NCBI RefSeq assembly: GCF_047425865.1
Contig: NZ_CP179735.1
From: Macrococcoides equi
GTDB lineage: Bacteria; Bacillota; Bacilli; Staphylococcales; Staphylococcaceae
Reading direction: 5' to 3' (one strand)
Length of the DNA: 64,000 bases
Under the pieces are notes generated by a model. That model ran no database searches, was not told the origin of the DNA, and saw only the letters and a list, made by a program, of their open reading frames with translations. The position numbers and the translations under genes were made by a program. Position 1 is the first letter of the stretch; every line of letters starts with the position of its first letter. This document shows, in pieces, positions 42,040 to 50,131 of this stretch.

Positions 42040-43422
42040 TTATTTACCGCGTCTCGGATCATCTTTCGGTACGGTAACCATTATTGCTAAAAATGAAATT
42101 GCTGCCATGGCTGCATTTGCAAGTAACGCAATCATCGCACTTTTCGTTAAACCAAGCGGTTCCTGGAAGAAGTGATAGATTGCTAAACTAATTGCAATAC
42201 CAAACGCACCACCTAAAGCAGATGCCATTTTGTAGATACCTGATGCAACACCTACTTTTTCTTCTGGTGAAGTTGCAATTGCAGTATCTGTTGACGGTGT
42301 GGCATACAGACCTAAACCTAGGCCAAATAAACCAAAACCAATCACACAACTGATGACATAAATATTTTCAGGTAAGAAAGTTAACGAGATCATTACGATA
42401 CCCACTAATACAATGAGTGAACCTAATAACATCGGTTTTTTCGCACCCATCTTCTGAAGTAACTTCTCACCAATAATAATCATAGATAATACCGTGATTA
42501 CGTACAGAATCGATAACATTCCCGTCTTACTTTGCGAGAATCCTAAACTTTCCTGAATATACGTATTTGCAACAATTAAAGTACCTGCAACCGCATTTAA
42601 AAGGTAGTTTGAAATAACAGCACCTAAATACGGCTTATTATGAAATAACTCGATATCAATCAGTGGATTCTCCTGACGCTTTTCAATCATGATAAATGCA
42701 ATGAAACTCACGATACTTAGTGCGACAAGGCCTAAGAAGATCGGTGACTTCACACCTAAAGAACCACCTTGAGTTATAGCGATATTTAAACTTAATAACA
42801 CTACGATTAAAGTAACCAATCCAAAAACATCAAACTTCATATCGTTCGGTTCATCAGATTTAGTTTCAGGTGTACCATGAATCATGATCATCGCAATAAT
42901 TGCCACAATAATTGAAATGATAAAAATCCAATGCCAACCAAACTGTTTCGCAACTAAACCACCAAAAATAGAACATAAACCTGAGCCACCCCAAGAACCA
43001 AATGACCAGTAACTTAATGCACGTTGACGATCTTCATCATCATAATACGCTTTAATAATCGATAACGTTGCAGGCATTAAGCATGCCGCTGAAATACCTT
43101 GGATTGCACGTCCGATGATTAAAAGAATCGGATTATGTGTCAAAATCATTAGTAAAGAACCAATGATACTTAACACTAAACCAAATTGTGTGACCTTTAC
43201 ACGACCAATTTTGTCCGCAAGACCACCTGCGCCAACCACTAACATCCCTGAAAACAATGCCGTTGTACTCACAGCAATGTTAATCATGTCTAAACTCGTG
43301 TCAAAATGCTTTTTCAAATCAAGAACAACAATAACTAATGACTGTGCAAATAACCAATACGTTAAAATACCAAGCACAATACCAAAAACTAACTTATTAC
43401 CACCCTTATACGGTGTCTCCAT
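42040..43422 (-). CDS. norB: NorB-like multidrug efflux MFS transporter
   Basis: A 460-residue 14-helix pump closely resembling staphylococcal NorB along its length: GNNKL-type start (here GGNKLVFGIVLGILTYWLFA), FSGMLVVGAGGLADK, the ATLSIIKAYY region, SYWSFGSWGGSG, and YATPSTDTAIATSPEEKVGV near the end. NorB exports fluoroquinolones and other compounds; that spectrum is family knowledge, not shown here. The AAGGAG site is 10 bases before the ATG. No regulator is adjacent. Confidence 0.88.
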   Translation of the reverse strand: METPYKGGNKLVFGIVLGILTYWLFAQSLVIVVLDLKKHFDTSLDMINIAVSTTALFSGMLVVGAGGLADKIGRVKVTQFGLVLSIIGSLLMILTHNPILLIIGRAIQGISAACLMPATLSIIKAYYDDEDRQRALSYWSFGSWGGSGLCSIFGGLVAKQFGWHWIFIISIIVAIIAMIMIHGTPETKSDEPNDMKFDVFGLVTLIVVLLSLNIAITQGGSLGVKSPIFLGLVALSIVSFIAFIMIEKRQENPLIDIELFHNKPYLGAVISNYLLNAVAGTLIVANTYIQESLGFSQSKTGMLSILYVITVLSMIIIGEKLLQKMGAKKPMLLGSLIVLVGIVMISLTFLPENIYVISCVIGFGLFGLGLGLYATPSTDTAIATSPEEKVGVASGIYKMASALGGAFGIAISLAIYHFFQEPLGLTKSAMIALLANAAMAAISFLAIMVTVPKDDPRRGK

Positions 43423-43596
43423 ATACCCAGGACTCCTTTTTTCATTCTTTCAAATAGTCTATACCCATTTTTACATTTTAGCATAACAGAAAATATTATT
43501 TTATTAAAAAAATATGTAAAAATACTTTTATAATCTCATATTTCAATTTATACTTTGTATGTTCAAAATTTTGTCTCAATTCAGAAAGGAAATCTT

Positions 43597-44016
43597 ATGA
43601 CACACCTCGATCATATTACAATGCCACAGCAAACGAGTTTTTATCAACGTGATATACTTATAAATCTCAAGTTTAAATTCACGACAAATAATCGTATATT
43701 CTTCCCTAACGGAAAACATAAAGACCTCTTTCATCACACCTATCACTTTGAAATCAGTATCATGAGCCCTGTGGATCAATTCGGACTCGGTATTGATTTC
43801 TACAAAATCGAACAAATATATAACAATAAAATTGCGCCACAATTAAATGCACCCGTATTAAATGAAGCACTCCCTGAAATGAATACAACCGTTGAAAATA
43901 TCGCATACTACATCTGGCAGCAGTTTGAACATAACATTACAGCACCCATTCACTCGCTTACATTATATGAAACAAAAAATCACAGCGTGACGTTAAATCA
44001 AACAATGGTCAAATAA
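43597..44016 (+). CDS. Divergent 6-pyruvoyl-tetrahydropterin-synthase-like protein
   Basis: A 139-residue protein with the T-fold layout of the QueD/PTPS family: FHHTYHFEISIMSP then GLGIDFYKIEQIYN (the viDF motif) and TTVENIAYYIWQQFEH and LTLYET, each in family order. But the metal-site His in the FSAAH motif is not obvious, and the LDH motif carrying the catalytic His reads LNAPVLN. It is therefore probably not a classical enzyme. AGAAAGGA before the ATG. No queuosine genes nearby. Confidence 0.7.
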   Translation: MTHLDHITMPQQTSFYQRDILINLKFKFTTNNRIFFPNGKHKDLFHHTYHFEISIMSPVDQFGLGIDFYKIEQIYNNKIAPQLNAPVLNEALPEMNTTVENIAYYIWQQFEHNITAPIHSLTLYETKNHSVTLNQTMVK

Positions 44017-44017
44017 A

Positions 44018-44040
44018 AAAAGCCCTAGAGGCTTATTTTT
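44018..44040. terminator. Short shared terminator
   Basis: AAGCC-CTAGA-GGCTT short stem with TTATTTTTTT on the plus strand and TTTTTTATTTG on the minus strand, between convergent genes. Confidence 0.65.
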
Positions 44041-44491
44041 TTATAATAAAATGATCCGTTGGAAACAAACAATAAATCGCTGAAAATATAATTTTAAGTC
44101 CAAATAACAAAAACACTGACGGAAATAGCAATCTTTTAAAGTAGGGAATATGCATAAATAGATATAACATACCGACGATAAAAACAGCCCCAGCAATCAA
44201 GAATATAATCGTATCAAATACTTTCAATAACTTTGTATTTCGACCAACATCATTCATTCGTCTGTGTACAGCAGCATGAATTGGTTTCGTTATCAATATA
44301 TATCCAATAATAAATGACAAGAACGTAAATATGAACGCTGCTTCAAATCTGTCAATCATAATCCAAAATGCCATCATAAAAATAATCATTATAATCAGTT
44401 GAATCAAAACTACTGGCCAAAACTGCTTTCTTGTTTCTCTATCATCATAATTATGAAAGTTCTGGATAAATCTTATATAGGAATTCAGCAT
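44033..44491 (-). CDS. DUF805-like membrane protein
   Basis: A 152-residue membrane protein with four predicted helices. Its N-terminus FIQNFHNYDDRETRKQFWPVVL is the pre-helix-1 signature of DUF805 (W-x-x-x-x-x-Y-x-R-x-x-R-x-x-F-W), and HRRMNDVGRNTKLLKV matches the inner loop R-R-x-x-D-x-G. Function unknown. Start at 44491 with AGAGGTGAT upstream. One of four related proteins in the window. Confidence 0.75.
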   Translation of the reverse strand: MLNSYIRFIQNFHNYDDRETRKQFWPVVLIQLIIMIIFMMAFWIMIDRFEAAFIFTFLSFIIGYILITKPIHAAVHRRMNDVGRNTKLLKVFDTIIFLIAGAVFIVGMLYLFMHIPYFKRLLFPSVFLLFGLKIIFSAIYCLFPTDHFIIKK

Positions 44492-44561
44492 TATAATCAC
44501 CTCTTCATATTCAACATCATATTAACAATATTATACATCCAACCAAAAAAAGTAAAACAAA

Positions 44562-44588
44562 AAAGAGATGCTTCTTGAACATCTCTTT
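44562..44588 (-). terminator. Intrinsic terminator of the GH1 gene
   Basis: AAAGAGATG/CATCTCTTT stem then TTTGTTTTAC on the minus strand. Confidence 0.8.
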
Positions 44589-44595
44589 CCTCTCT

Positions 44596-46032
44596 CTACA
44601 ATTCTTCACCATTCGTGGCAATAACACGTTTATACCATTCAAATGATTTCTTTTTACTGCGTTGCATCGTTCCATTACCTTCATTATCACGATCTACATA
44701 AATCATACCGTAACGTTTCTTCATTTCACCTGTCGTAAACGAAACAACATCAATTATTCCCCATGGTGTATAGCCTAATAAGTCTACTCCATCTTCTAAC
44801 ACCGCTTCTTTTACCGCTTCGATATGTGATTTAAAATACTCTATTCTTGTATCATCGTTAATCGTACCATCAGATTCAACTTTATCAATCGCACCAAATC
44901 CATTTTCAACGATGAATAATGGCAATTGATATCTATTGTATAATGTATTTAACACATAACGTAGGCCGATCGGATCAATCGTCCAGCCCCAGTCAGATGA
45001 TTGAAGGTATGGATTATCAATTCCTCCCTTTAATCCCCCGTTTAATATACTTGTCGGTTCAGATACTGCATCATGCTTGACTGCAGTTGACATATAGTAA
45101 CTAAATGCCAGATAGTCCACTGTTCCGTTCATTAAAATCTCTTCATCCCCAGGTTCAATCGGTAATGTAACACCAATACGTTCTAACTCCTTTAGTGCAT
45201 ACGCAGGATATTTACCTCGAACTTGTACATCCGGGAAGAAGAAGCGTTCGCGATTCGCAATTTCCGCTGCCATTATATCTTTTGGATCACAAGAATATGG
45301 ATATACCGGAACGTGGGATACCATCGCACCTATTTTAAACTCAGGATTAATCTTATGACCAGCTTGCACTGCTAAAGCACTTGCTAGTAATTGATGATGT
45401 GCAGAAATATACATAACAGCACGTGAATCTTCATCAGCCTTTACTTCTATACCAGCATTCGTCCATAAAAAAAGCGGGTTACCAACATCCATCTGATTAT
45501 TGATTTCATTGAATGTCATCCAGTATTCAACCTTATCCTTATATCGCTCAAACACTACTTGTGCAAAACGTACGAAACAATCGACTACCTTTCTGCTTCT
45601 GAAACCACCGTACTCACGCGCTAAATGTAACGGCATCTCAAAATGGCTCAACGTGATAACCGGCTTAATATTATGCTTTAATAACTCATCAAACACATCA
45701 TCATAGAACTTTAAACCCTCTTCATTCGGCTCAGCCTCATCACCATTTGGAAAAATACGTGTCCATGCAATCGACGTACGAAGCACCTTTAAACCCATTT
45801 CAGCAAATAAAGATATATCTTCTTTATAATGCGTATAAAAATCAATTGCTTCGTGATTCGGATAAAATTCATGTGGCTCAACCTTCTCAGTAATTCTTCT
45901 TGGTGTACCATGAGCACCCGCAGTCAATACATCCACAACAGATGGTCCTTTACCACCTTTGTTCCAGCCACCTTCGAACTGATGCGCAGCAAGAGCACCA
46001 CCCCATAAGAAATCATCGTTTAATTTTGACAT
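44596..46032 (-). CDS. 6-phospho-beta-glucosidase, GH1 family
   Basis: A 478-residue glycoside hydrolase. The acid/base Glu is in WMTFNEINNQ and the nucleophile in IVENGFGA; the N-terminus DFLWGGALAAHQFEGG and C-terminus KKRYGMIYVDRDNEGNGT are typical of the phospho-glucosidase group (BglA-like). It would split phosphorylated beta-glucosides such as cellobiose or arbutin phosphates taken up by a PTS, but no PTS or BglG antiterminator is next to it. GGGAGG ribosome site. Confidence 0.9.
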   Translation of the reverse strand: MSKLNDDFLWGGALAAHQFEGGWNKGGKGPSVVDVLTAGAHGTPRRITEKVEPHEFYPNHEAIDFYTHYKEDISLFAEMGLKVLRTSIAWTRIFPNGDEAEPNEEGLKFYDDVFDELLKHNIKPVITLSHFEMPLHLAREYGGFRSRKVVDCFVRFAQVVFERYKDKVEYWMTFNEINNQMDVGNPLFLWTNAGIEVKADEDSRAVMYISAHHQLLASALAVQAGHKINPEFKIGAMVSHVPVYPYSCDPKDIMAAEIANRERFFFPDVQVRGKYPAYALKELERIGVTLPIEPGDEEILMNGTVDYLAFSYYMSTAVKHDAVSEPTSILNGGLKGGIDNPYLQSSDWGWTIDPIGLRYVLNTLYNRYQLPLFIVENGFGAIDKVESDGTINDDTRIEYFKSHIEAVKEAVLEDGVDLLGYTPWGIIDVVSFTTGEMKKRYGMIYVDRDNEGNGTMQRSKKKSFEWYKRVIATNGEEL

Positions 46033-46052
46033 AATAACCTCCCGTAACCTAT

Positions 46053-46091
46053 TGATAAATCAATTATAAACTTATCATTAGCTACACACAA
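46053..46091 (-). promoter_or_regulatory. Promoter of the GH1 gene with inverted repeat
   Basis: TATAAT (46063-46068) and TTGTGT (46086-46091), 17-base spacer, minus strand. TGATAA (46053-46058) and TTATCA (46072-46077) flank the -10 box as an inverted repeat, a possible operator. Confidence 0.5.
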
Positions 46092-46129
46092 AAATGACAC
46101 TCTTAGATATCGGAATAATATACAAATTA

Positions 46130-46138
46130 TGCTATAAT
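46130..46138 (+). promoter_or_regulatory. Extended -10 promoter of the small-membrane-protein operon
   Basis: TGCTATAAT, an extended -10 box, 30 bp before the first GTG start. The -35 region is weak. Confidence 0.5.
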
Positions 46139-46167
46139 GGAATAAAAATGAAGAAAGAAGTGTTCAC

Positions 46168-46350
46168 GTGGATATATTGGGTTCTTTTGCTATGATTCTT
46201 GGTCTACTAGCACCAATGATTATATTTTATTTAATCTTTATGGACGGCTATAAGACGAAAGTAAACTCAGAGAAGATTATTGCGCAAAATGAGGAAATTA
46301 TTAAGCTGTTGAAACAAAATCAAAATAACAAAGGTACAACACATGACTAG
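46168..46350 (+). CDS. Small membrane protein 1 of a four-paralogue operon
   Basis: A 60-residue protein: one transmembrane helix (about 5-27, ILGSFAMILGLLAPMIIFYL), a short charged linker and a C-terminal amphipathic stretch with QNEEIIKLLKQ. It starts with GTG, preceded by AAGAAAGAAG. Its last bases overlap the next gene by 8 bp. The shared tail motif with the next three genes shows that they are tandem paralogues. No function known; the fold vaguely recalls DUF4083-type microproteins. Confidence 0.65.
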   Translation: MDILGSFAMILGLLAPMIIFYLIFMDGYKTKVNSEKIIAQNEEIIKLLKQNQNNKGTTHD

Positions 46351-46507
46351 CATAACAGTTTCATTACTCAGTTTGTTAATGTTACTTATTCCTGTAGTAT
46401 TTATTATCATCTTTCTTTATAAAAATTACCAAAACATGACTTGTTTAATCGAGCAAAACAATGAAATTATTGCTCCATTGAAACAAGTTAATAAGGAGAG
46501 ATATTAA
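46343..46507 (+). CDS. Small membrane protein 2 (54 residues)
   Basis: A 54-residue protein, too short for most gene callers. One transmembrane helix (about 5-26) is followed by YKNYQNMTCLIEQNNEIIAP, with the shared QN-x-x-I-I motif in a slightly altered form (APLKQ rather than KLLKQ). The ATG lies inside the end of gene 1 and the stop overlaps the ATG of gene 3 (TAATG), so translation is coupled at both ends. It is real by context. Confidence 0.6.
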   Translation: MTSITVSLLSLLMLLIPVVFIIIFLYKNYQNMTCLIEQNNEIIAPLKQVNKERY

Positions 46508-46695
46508 TGGAATTTATAGGTGCATTTTTTTTAGTATTATCCTGGATAACAGTATATTTAGTTCCCATCATTATCATCGTGCTTATCGTCTCATATCTAT
46601 ATAACACACGACAAAACACAAAATATCTGATCCATCAGAATGAACAGATCATCAAACTTCTTGAACAAATCGTTAACAGGGAGGAACAAAAATAA
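46507..46695 (+). CDS. Small membrane protein 3
   Basis: A 62-residue protein with a hydrophobic helix (about 4-32, possibly two short helices) and the tail NTRQNTKYLIHQNEQIIKLL followed by EQIVNREEQK. GGAGAG at 46494-46499 is the ribosome site, inside gene 2. Closest in sequence to gene 4 (shared YNTRQNT/YQTRKNT). The stop overlaps the next ATG by one base. Confidence 0.7.
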   Translation: MEFIGAFFLVLSWITVYLVPIIIIVLIVSYLYNTRQNTKYLIHQNEQIIKLLEQIVNREEQK

Positions 46696-46898
46696 TGTTT
46701 CCTACTACTTTATGTTTTATGATAAGCCCGCTAGGTATTATATTTAACCTTTTATTATTAGCAATTCCTATCTCTATATTATGGGTAGTTATCAATCACC
46801 TTTATCAAACCCGCAAAAATACACACTTTATTATTATTCAAAACGATAAGATGATTAAATTATTAGAAGAAATTAAAAATCAGAAAAACAACGTATAA
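46695..46898 (+). CDS. Small membrane protein 4
   Basis: A 67-residue protein: hydrophobic region residues 8-34, then YQTRKNTHFIIIQNDKMIKL and LEEIKNQKNNV. GGGAGG at 46679-46684 precedes it, inside gene 3. The gene ends inside a terminator hairpin. Last gene of the operon. Confidence 0.7.
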   Translation: MFPTTLCFMISPLGIIFNLLLLAIPISILWVVINHLYQTRKNTHFIIIQNDKMIKLLEEIKNQKNNV

Positions 46899-46921
46899 CC
46901 TAGGTTATGCGCTGTTTTTTC
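46892..46921 (+). terminator. Intrinsic terminator of the small-protein operon
   Basis: CGTATAACC-TA-GGTTATGCG stem (one T-G pair) and CTGTTTTTTCG; the stop codon of gene 4 is inside the stem. Confidence 0.75.
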
Positions 46922-46972
46922 GTTAACAAATATTCTTATGATTTCTTTACGTATAATCAAAAATTTTAAAAA

Positions 46973-47179
46973 TTATTCGTCTTCTACATATTCAAATAAA
47001 TCACCAGGTTGACAATCAAGTGCTTTACATATTGCATTTAATGTTGAAAATCTAACAGCTTTAACTTTACCAGTCTTTAAATTTGATAAATTAGCCACAC
47101 TCACATCTACTATTTCTGATAGCTCATTCAACTTTATTTTACGATCAGCCATCATCCGATCTAACCTTACTATTATCAT
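46973..47179 (-). CDS. XRE-family regulator paired with DUF2975
   Basis: A 68-residue helix-turn-helix protein: LDRMMADRKIKLNELSEIVD, then SVANLSNLKTGKVKAVRFST and a C-terminal CKALDCQPGDLFEYVE typical of YozG-like regulators. It follows the DUF2975 gene by 11 bp. AGGAAGGGA ribosome site. It likely controls its own unit, possibly through the 45-bp inverted repeat upstream. Confidence 0.85.
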   Translation of the reverse strand: MIIVRLDRMMADRKIKLNELSEIVDVSVANLSNLKTGKVKAVRFSTLNAICKALDCQPGDLFEYVEDE

Positions 47180-47190
47180 TTTATCCCTTC

Positions 47191-47829
47191 CTATACCGTT
47201 TCATTATATTCTTCCTGAAGAAAAGCACCATATTTAAACGCTCTACCGATAAACCAAATAGTCAATGAAATTAATATTAATGTCCAGTCAATACTAAACA
47301 TCTTATATCCAACACTTGATATAGCGCCATTATTGATTAAATACTCACCAAAATGAAAAGATTTATTAATGAATATACCGACCATTGATGATAATACTTT
47401 AGAAATATGTCCTACAACTAAAATCATAATAGCAATAGCCTCAATATAATTACCATTATTTTTAGTAAATATTTGATTAATTTTAAAATTACGAATCAAT
47501 TTTCTAGCAAACCATACAATAATCATTGCTATGATAACACTTAGTATTGCAACAATAATTAAAGCTACTAACATTTCTTTATCTACTTCACTATATTTCT
47601 CTAAGTATTCAGGTTTAAATTGATATTTCACACCAGAAAGTTCTATCGATGTCTTAGCATTTTCAGCTGTTAAAATCTTTTTTAAATCTTCTTTTGATTG
47701 AAATGTTACAAATGTTGTGAGAGCTAACAATATTAACGTTACGAATCCTAAACTCACCGTCATGATCAAATAAACAATGTCTAAAACTTTTAATAAACCT
47801 TTAAATTGAGTGACCTCGTTTTTTTCCAT
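47191..47829 (-). CDS. DUF2975 membrane protein
   Basis: A 212-residue membrane protein with four helices (about 17-45, 90-112, 134-155, 178-198) and an extracytoplasmic loop between helices 1 and 2 (VTFQSKEDLKKILTAEN...). DUF2975 genes almost always precede a small XRE gene, as here, suggesting a membrane sensor and regulator pair. Start at 47829 with GGAGGAA upstream; the track's earlier start lacks a site. Function unknown. Confidence 0.8.
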   Translation of the reverse strand: MEKNEVTQFKGLLKVLDIVYLIMTVSLGFVTLILLALTTFVTFQSKEDLKKILTAENAKTSIELSGVKYQFKPEYLEKYSEVDKEMLVALIIVAILSVIIAMIIVWFARKLIRNFKINQIFTKNNGNYIEAIAIMILVVGHISKVLSSMVGIFINKSFHFGEYLINNGAISSVGYKMFSIDWTLILISLTIWFIGRAFKYGAFLQEEYNETV

Positions 47830-47885
47830 TTTTAATTCCTCCATATTCATTATTTATATTCTTAATTTACAATATTATATAAAAT

Positions 47886-47930
47886 AAATCAACAAATAAT
47901 CATCGTTAAACGATAATTATTTGTTGATTT
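47886..47930. promoter_or_regulatory. 45-bp near-perfect inverted repeat
   Basis: Two 22-bp arms, AAATCAACAAATAATCATCG-TT and its complement, with one mismatch and a single central base. It lies 56 bp upstream of the DUF2975 start and just beyond or overlapping its -35 region. It has no T-run, and a separate terminator follows at 47938. It is a candidate operator for the adjacent XRE protein. Confidence 0.6.
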
Positions 47931-47937
47931 AAATAAA

Positions 47938-47963
47938 AAAGACGTCATTTCTGACGTCTTTTA
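47938..47963 (-). terminator. Intrinsic terminator of a DUF805 gene
   Basis: AAAGACGTCA-TTTC-TGACGTCTTT perfect stem next to the stop codon, with TTTATTTAAA on the minus strand. Confidence 0.8.
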
Positions 47964-48440
47964 AATCTTTCCTCGTTTTAAAGAAAATACTCCTAGCATG
48001 TATATCAAATAAATTAACGGCAGCGATAAAATTACATAATAGATGATTTCCACCCATAACACATCTGCAGGCAATCCTTGTCCTACGATAGCAAATATCA
48101 ACATATAAATTAAATACGTCACCGGAAAGAATCCTATTAGTATCGCATGTACCCCTTCTATTCTTAAGTCTCTACATCTTCTAAGCATCAAAGTAATCAT
48201 GGGTACTAAGAAAATAATCAAGACTATAAAATGATATAAACGCCAATTTAGTTCAAATAACATTTCAAATAATGGTTGCTTTAAATTAAAACCTAATTCA
48301 GGTAATCCAAGCATCGGTCCAATTAAAAATACTGTGAGTATGATTAACAGATGCGGCCAGAATTCTAAATTAAATTCCTTTCTATCAGCTTCACTTTTAA
48401 TATTAAAAATATTTTTCCAGAAGTTTATATAAGTATCCAT
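47961..48440 (-). CDS. DUF805 membrane protein
   Basis: A 159-residue membrane protein with four predicted helices. The N-terminus FWKNIFNIKSEADRKEFNLE and inner loop MLRRCRDLRIEG fit DUF805, though the Trp-rich signature is weakened. It lies 40 bp after the next DUF805 gene on the same strand, so the two may be one operon and appear to be paralogues. Function unknown. Confidence 0.75.
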   Translation of the reverse strand: MDTYINFWKNIFNIKSEADRKEFNLEFWPHLLIILTVFLIGPMLGLPELGFNLKQPLFEMLFELNWRLYHFIVLIIFLVPMITLMLRRCRDLRIEGVHAILIGFFPVTYLIYMLIFAIVGQGLPADVLWVEIIYYVILSLPLIYLIYMLGVFSLKRGKI

Positions 48441-48480
48441 ATTCTCACCTCTTCAGTTAGGAAATCATAGAAATCATGTT

Positions 48481-49014
48481 CTATCTTTGCATATATTCTT
48501 CGTTGTCCTCTATATATTTACGATCAGCGCCGTATTTATTAGGTCCTCGTGTACCTTCTTTCATCGCTAATATAAAGAGTATTAAATCTATCACTATCAA
48601 ACTAACGTACAATATTGTATAAACTTTACCGAACGTTGTATCAAAGTTATACAGCTCTTTTTCAGTATAGAAGTATGACATTAGCAGTACAGGAATAAAT
48701 GCTACTGACACTATAATTGCATATATACCGTTGATATTAATGTCCTGCAATCTACGTACAGCCAGTGACAAGAATGGTATAAAGAGAATCCAGTAAAGTA
48801 TATCTAACGCTGGGATAAATACATTCTCAGTAATATTCAGCTTAAAACCTGTAAGAATATCAATCACAATCGCCAAAGCCATTCCTAAAAATATAATCAT
48901 CGTAAATGCTAGTAAAGGCAGCCAGTACTCCGCACGTCGCGCTCGTCCTCTAAAGTTTAATCCATTCTTCCAAAAGCTTATACAAGCTTCTTTCATCGTC
49001 AAATCTCTTTCCAT
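48481..49014 (-). CDS. DUF805 membrane protein
   Basis: A 177-residue membrane protein. The family signature is textbook: CISFWKNGLNFRGRARRAEYW, four helices and the loop LAVRRLQDININGIYA, with a soluble C-terminal tail GPNKYGADRKYIED. AAGGAGAG precedes the ATG. Closest relative in the window is the protein at 58849-59481. Function unknown. Confidence 0.85.
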   Translation of the reverse strand: MERDLTMKEACISFWKNGLNFRGRARRAEYWLPLLAFTMIIFLGMALAIVIDILTGFKLNITENVFIPALDILYWILFIPFLSLAVRRLQDININGIYAIIVSVAFIPVLLMSYFYTEKELYNFDTTFGKVYTILYVSLIVIDLILFILAMKEGTRGPNKYGADRKYIEDNEEYMQR

Positions 49015-49082
49015 AAATAATCTCTCCTTTGTAAATATTTTACCATTCCAAAGAAGACATGAACCTTAAAGTTACCTTAAAA

Positions 49083-49107
49083 AACCCCCACCGAATTGGT
49101 GGAGGTT
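49083..49107 (-). terminator. Intrinsic terminator of rbsK
   Basis: AACC-x-CCACC/GGTGG-x-GGTT stem (one T-G pair) with a TTTTTTAAGG tail on the minus strand. Confidence 0.8.
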
Positions 49108-49132
49108 AATGTTTTACTATTTTTCCAAAGCT

Positions 49133-49990
49133 TCAAATCATCTCTTCTCTCATCGGCATGCCACCTTGTGCACCGATGCCTTGAACAGATAGGGATGCTG
49201 CTTGATTGGCAAACTGTATTGCTTCTGATAACATTTTTCCTTCACTCAGTGCTACAGCGAGCGCACCATTAAACGTATCTCCTGCGCCAGTTGTATCAAC
49301 TACTTCCACTTGCTTTGTCGGGACTTCTATTAATTCATTGTCGTAATAGACTGCTCCCTGACTGCCTAGTGTCACAATCATCTTTTCTGGATACTGTTGA
49401 ATGGCTTCCGTATAATCAGCTCCAAACATCGAGGAGCTTTCTGTTTCATTGGGTGTAAAGTAATCTACTCTGTCGAGTAACGTCTGATCTATTTCTATAA
49501 ATGGAGCAGGATTGTATATTATAATGGCGTCACTTGGTGCGTTTTGTATTGTGTGCTGAATGACATGCACAGGTATTTCATTTTGAATCAATATAATACC
49601 TGGCTCTGTTATTTCTTTAAATAACGCATCAACTTGTTCAGTTGTGATTAATTGATTGGCAGACGGGACAACGACGATTGAATTATCATTTTCAGCTAAA
49701 GTAATATGCGCAGTCCCACTGGCGCTGTCAGTGATATTAATCTTACTCGTATCAACATGATTTGCTTGCAAGTTGTTTATAATCATCTCACCATATGCAT
49801 CATTCCCTACAGCACCAACCATCTTGACCTGTCCACCTAATCGTGCGGCTGCAACAGCCTGGTTCGCACCCTTACCGCCGCATGTCGTAAAGAATTGTTC
49901 TCCGAGAATTGTTTCTCCTTTTTTCGGCATCTTTTGAGCCTGCACTACTAAATCTACAGACATACTACCTATAACATAAATATTTTTCAT
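49133..49990 (-). CDS. rbsK: Ribokinase, PfkB family
   Basis: A 285-residue sugar kinase: the first PfkB signature is GGKGANQAVAAARLGG, the second DTTGAGDTFNGALAVALSEG with the catalytic Asp in GAGD. NPAPF and FTPNETE are ribokinase marks. It is near the short end of the family (about 300). No ribose transporter, RbsD or RbsR is adjacent, so it stands alone here. GGAGTGA site before the ATG. Confidence 0.9.
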   Translation of the reverse strand: MKNIYVIGSMSVDLVVQAQKMPKKGETILGEQFFTTCGGKGANQAVAAARLGGQVKMVGAVGNDAYGEMIINNLQANHVDTSKINITDSASGTAHITLAENDNSIVVVPSANQLITTEQVDALFKEITEPGIILIQNEIPVHVIQHTIQNAPSDAIIIYNPAPFIEIDQTLLDRVDYFTPNETESSSMFGADYTEAIQQYPEKMIVTLGSQGAVYYDNELIEVPTKQVEVVDTTGAGDTFNGALAVALSEGKMLSEAIQFANQAASLSVQGIGAQGGMPMREEMI

Positions 49991-50131
49991 ATAATCACTC
50001 CATTCATTTAATCAAATTTTACTATGCTAGCCTCTAATTCTCCAATCGTAACATGAATTAAAATTTGCCTAAACTAAAATATTGCTGTATCATTTAAATA
50101 ATCAGAATATTCTAACAAAGGAGTGATTACG

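Noticed and set aside
49133..49990. Truncated or broken ribokinase
   Set aside because: It is slightly short, but both PfkB signatures and the C-terminal helix are present, and it has a good start and terminator.
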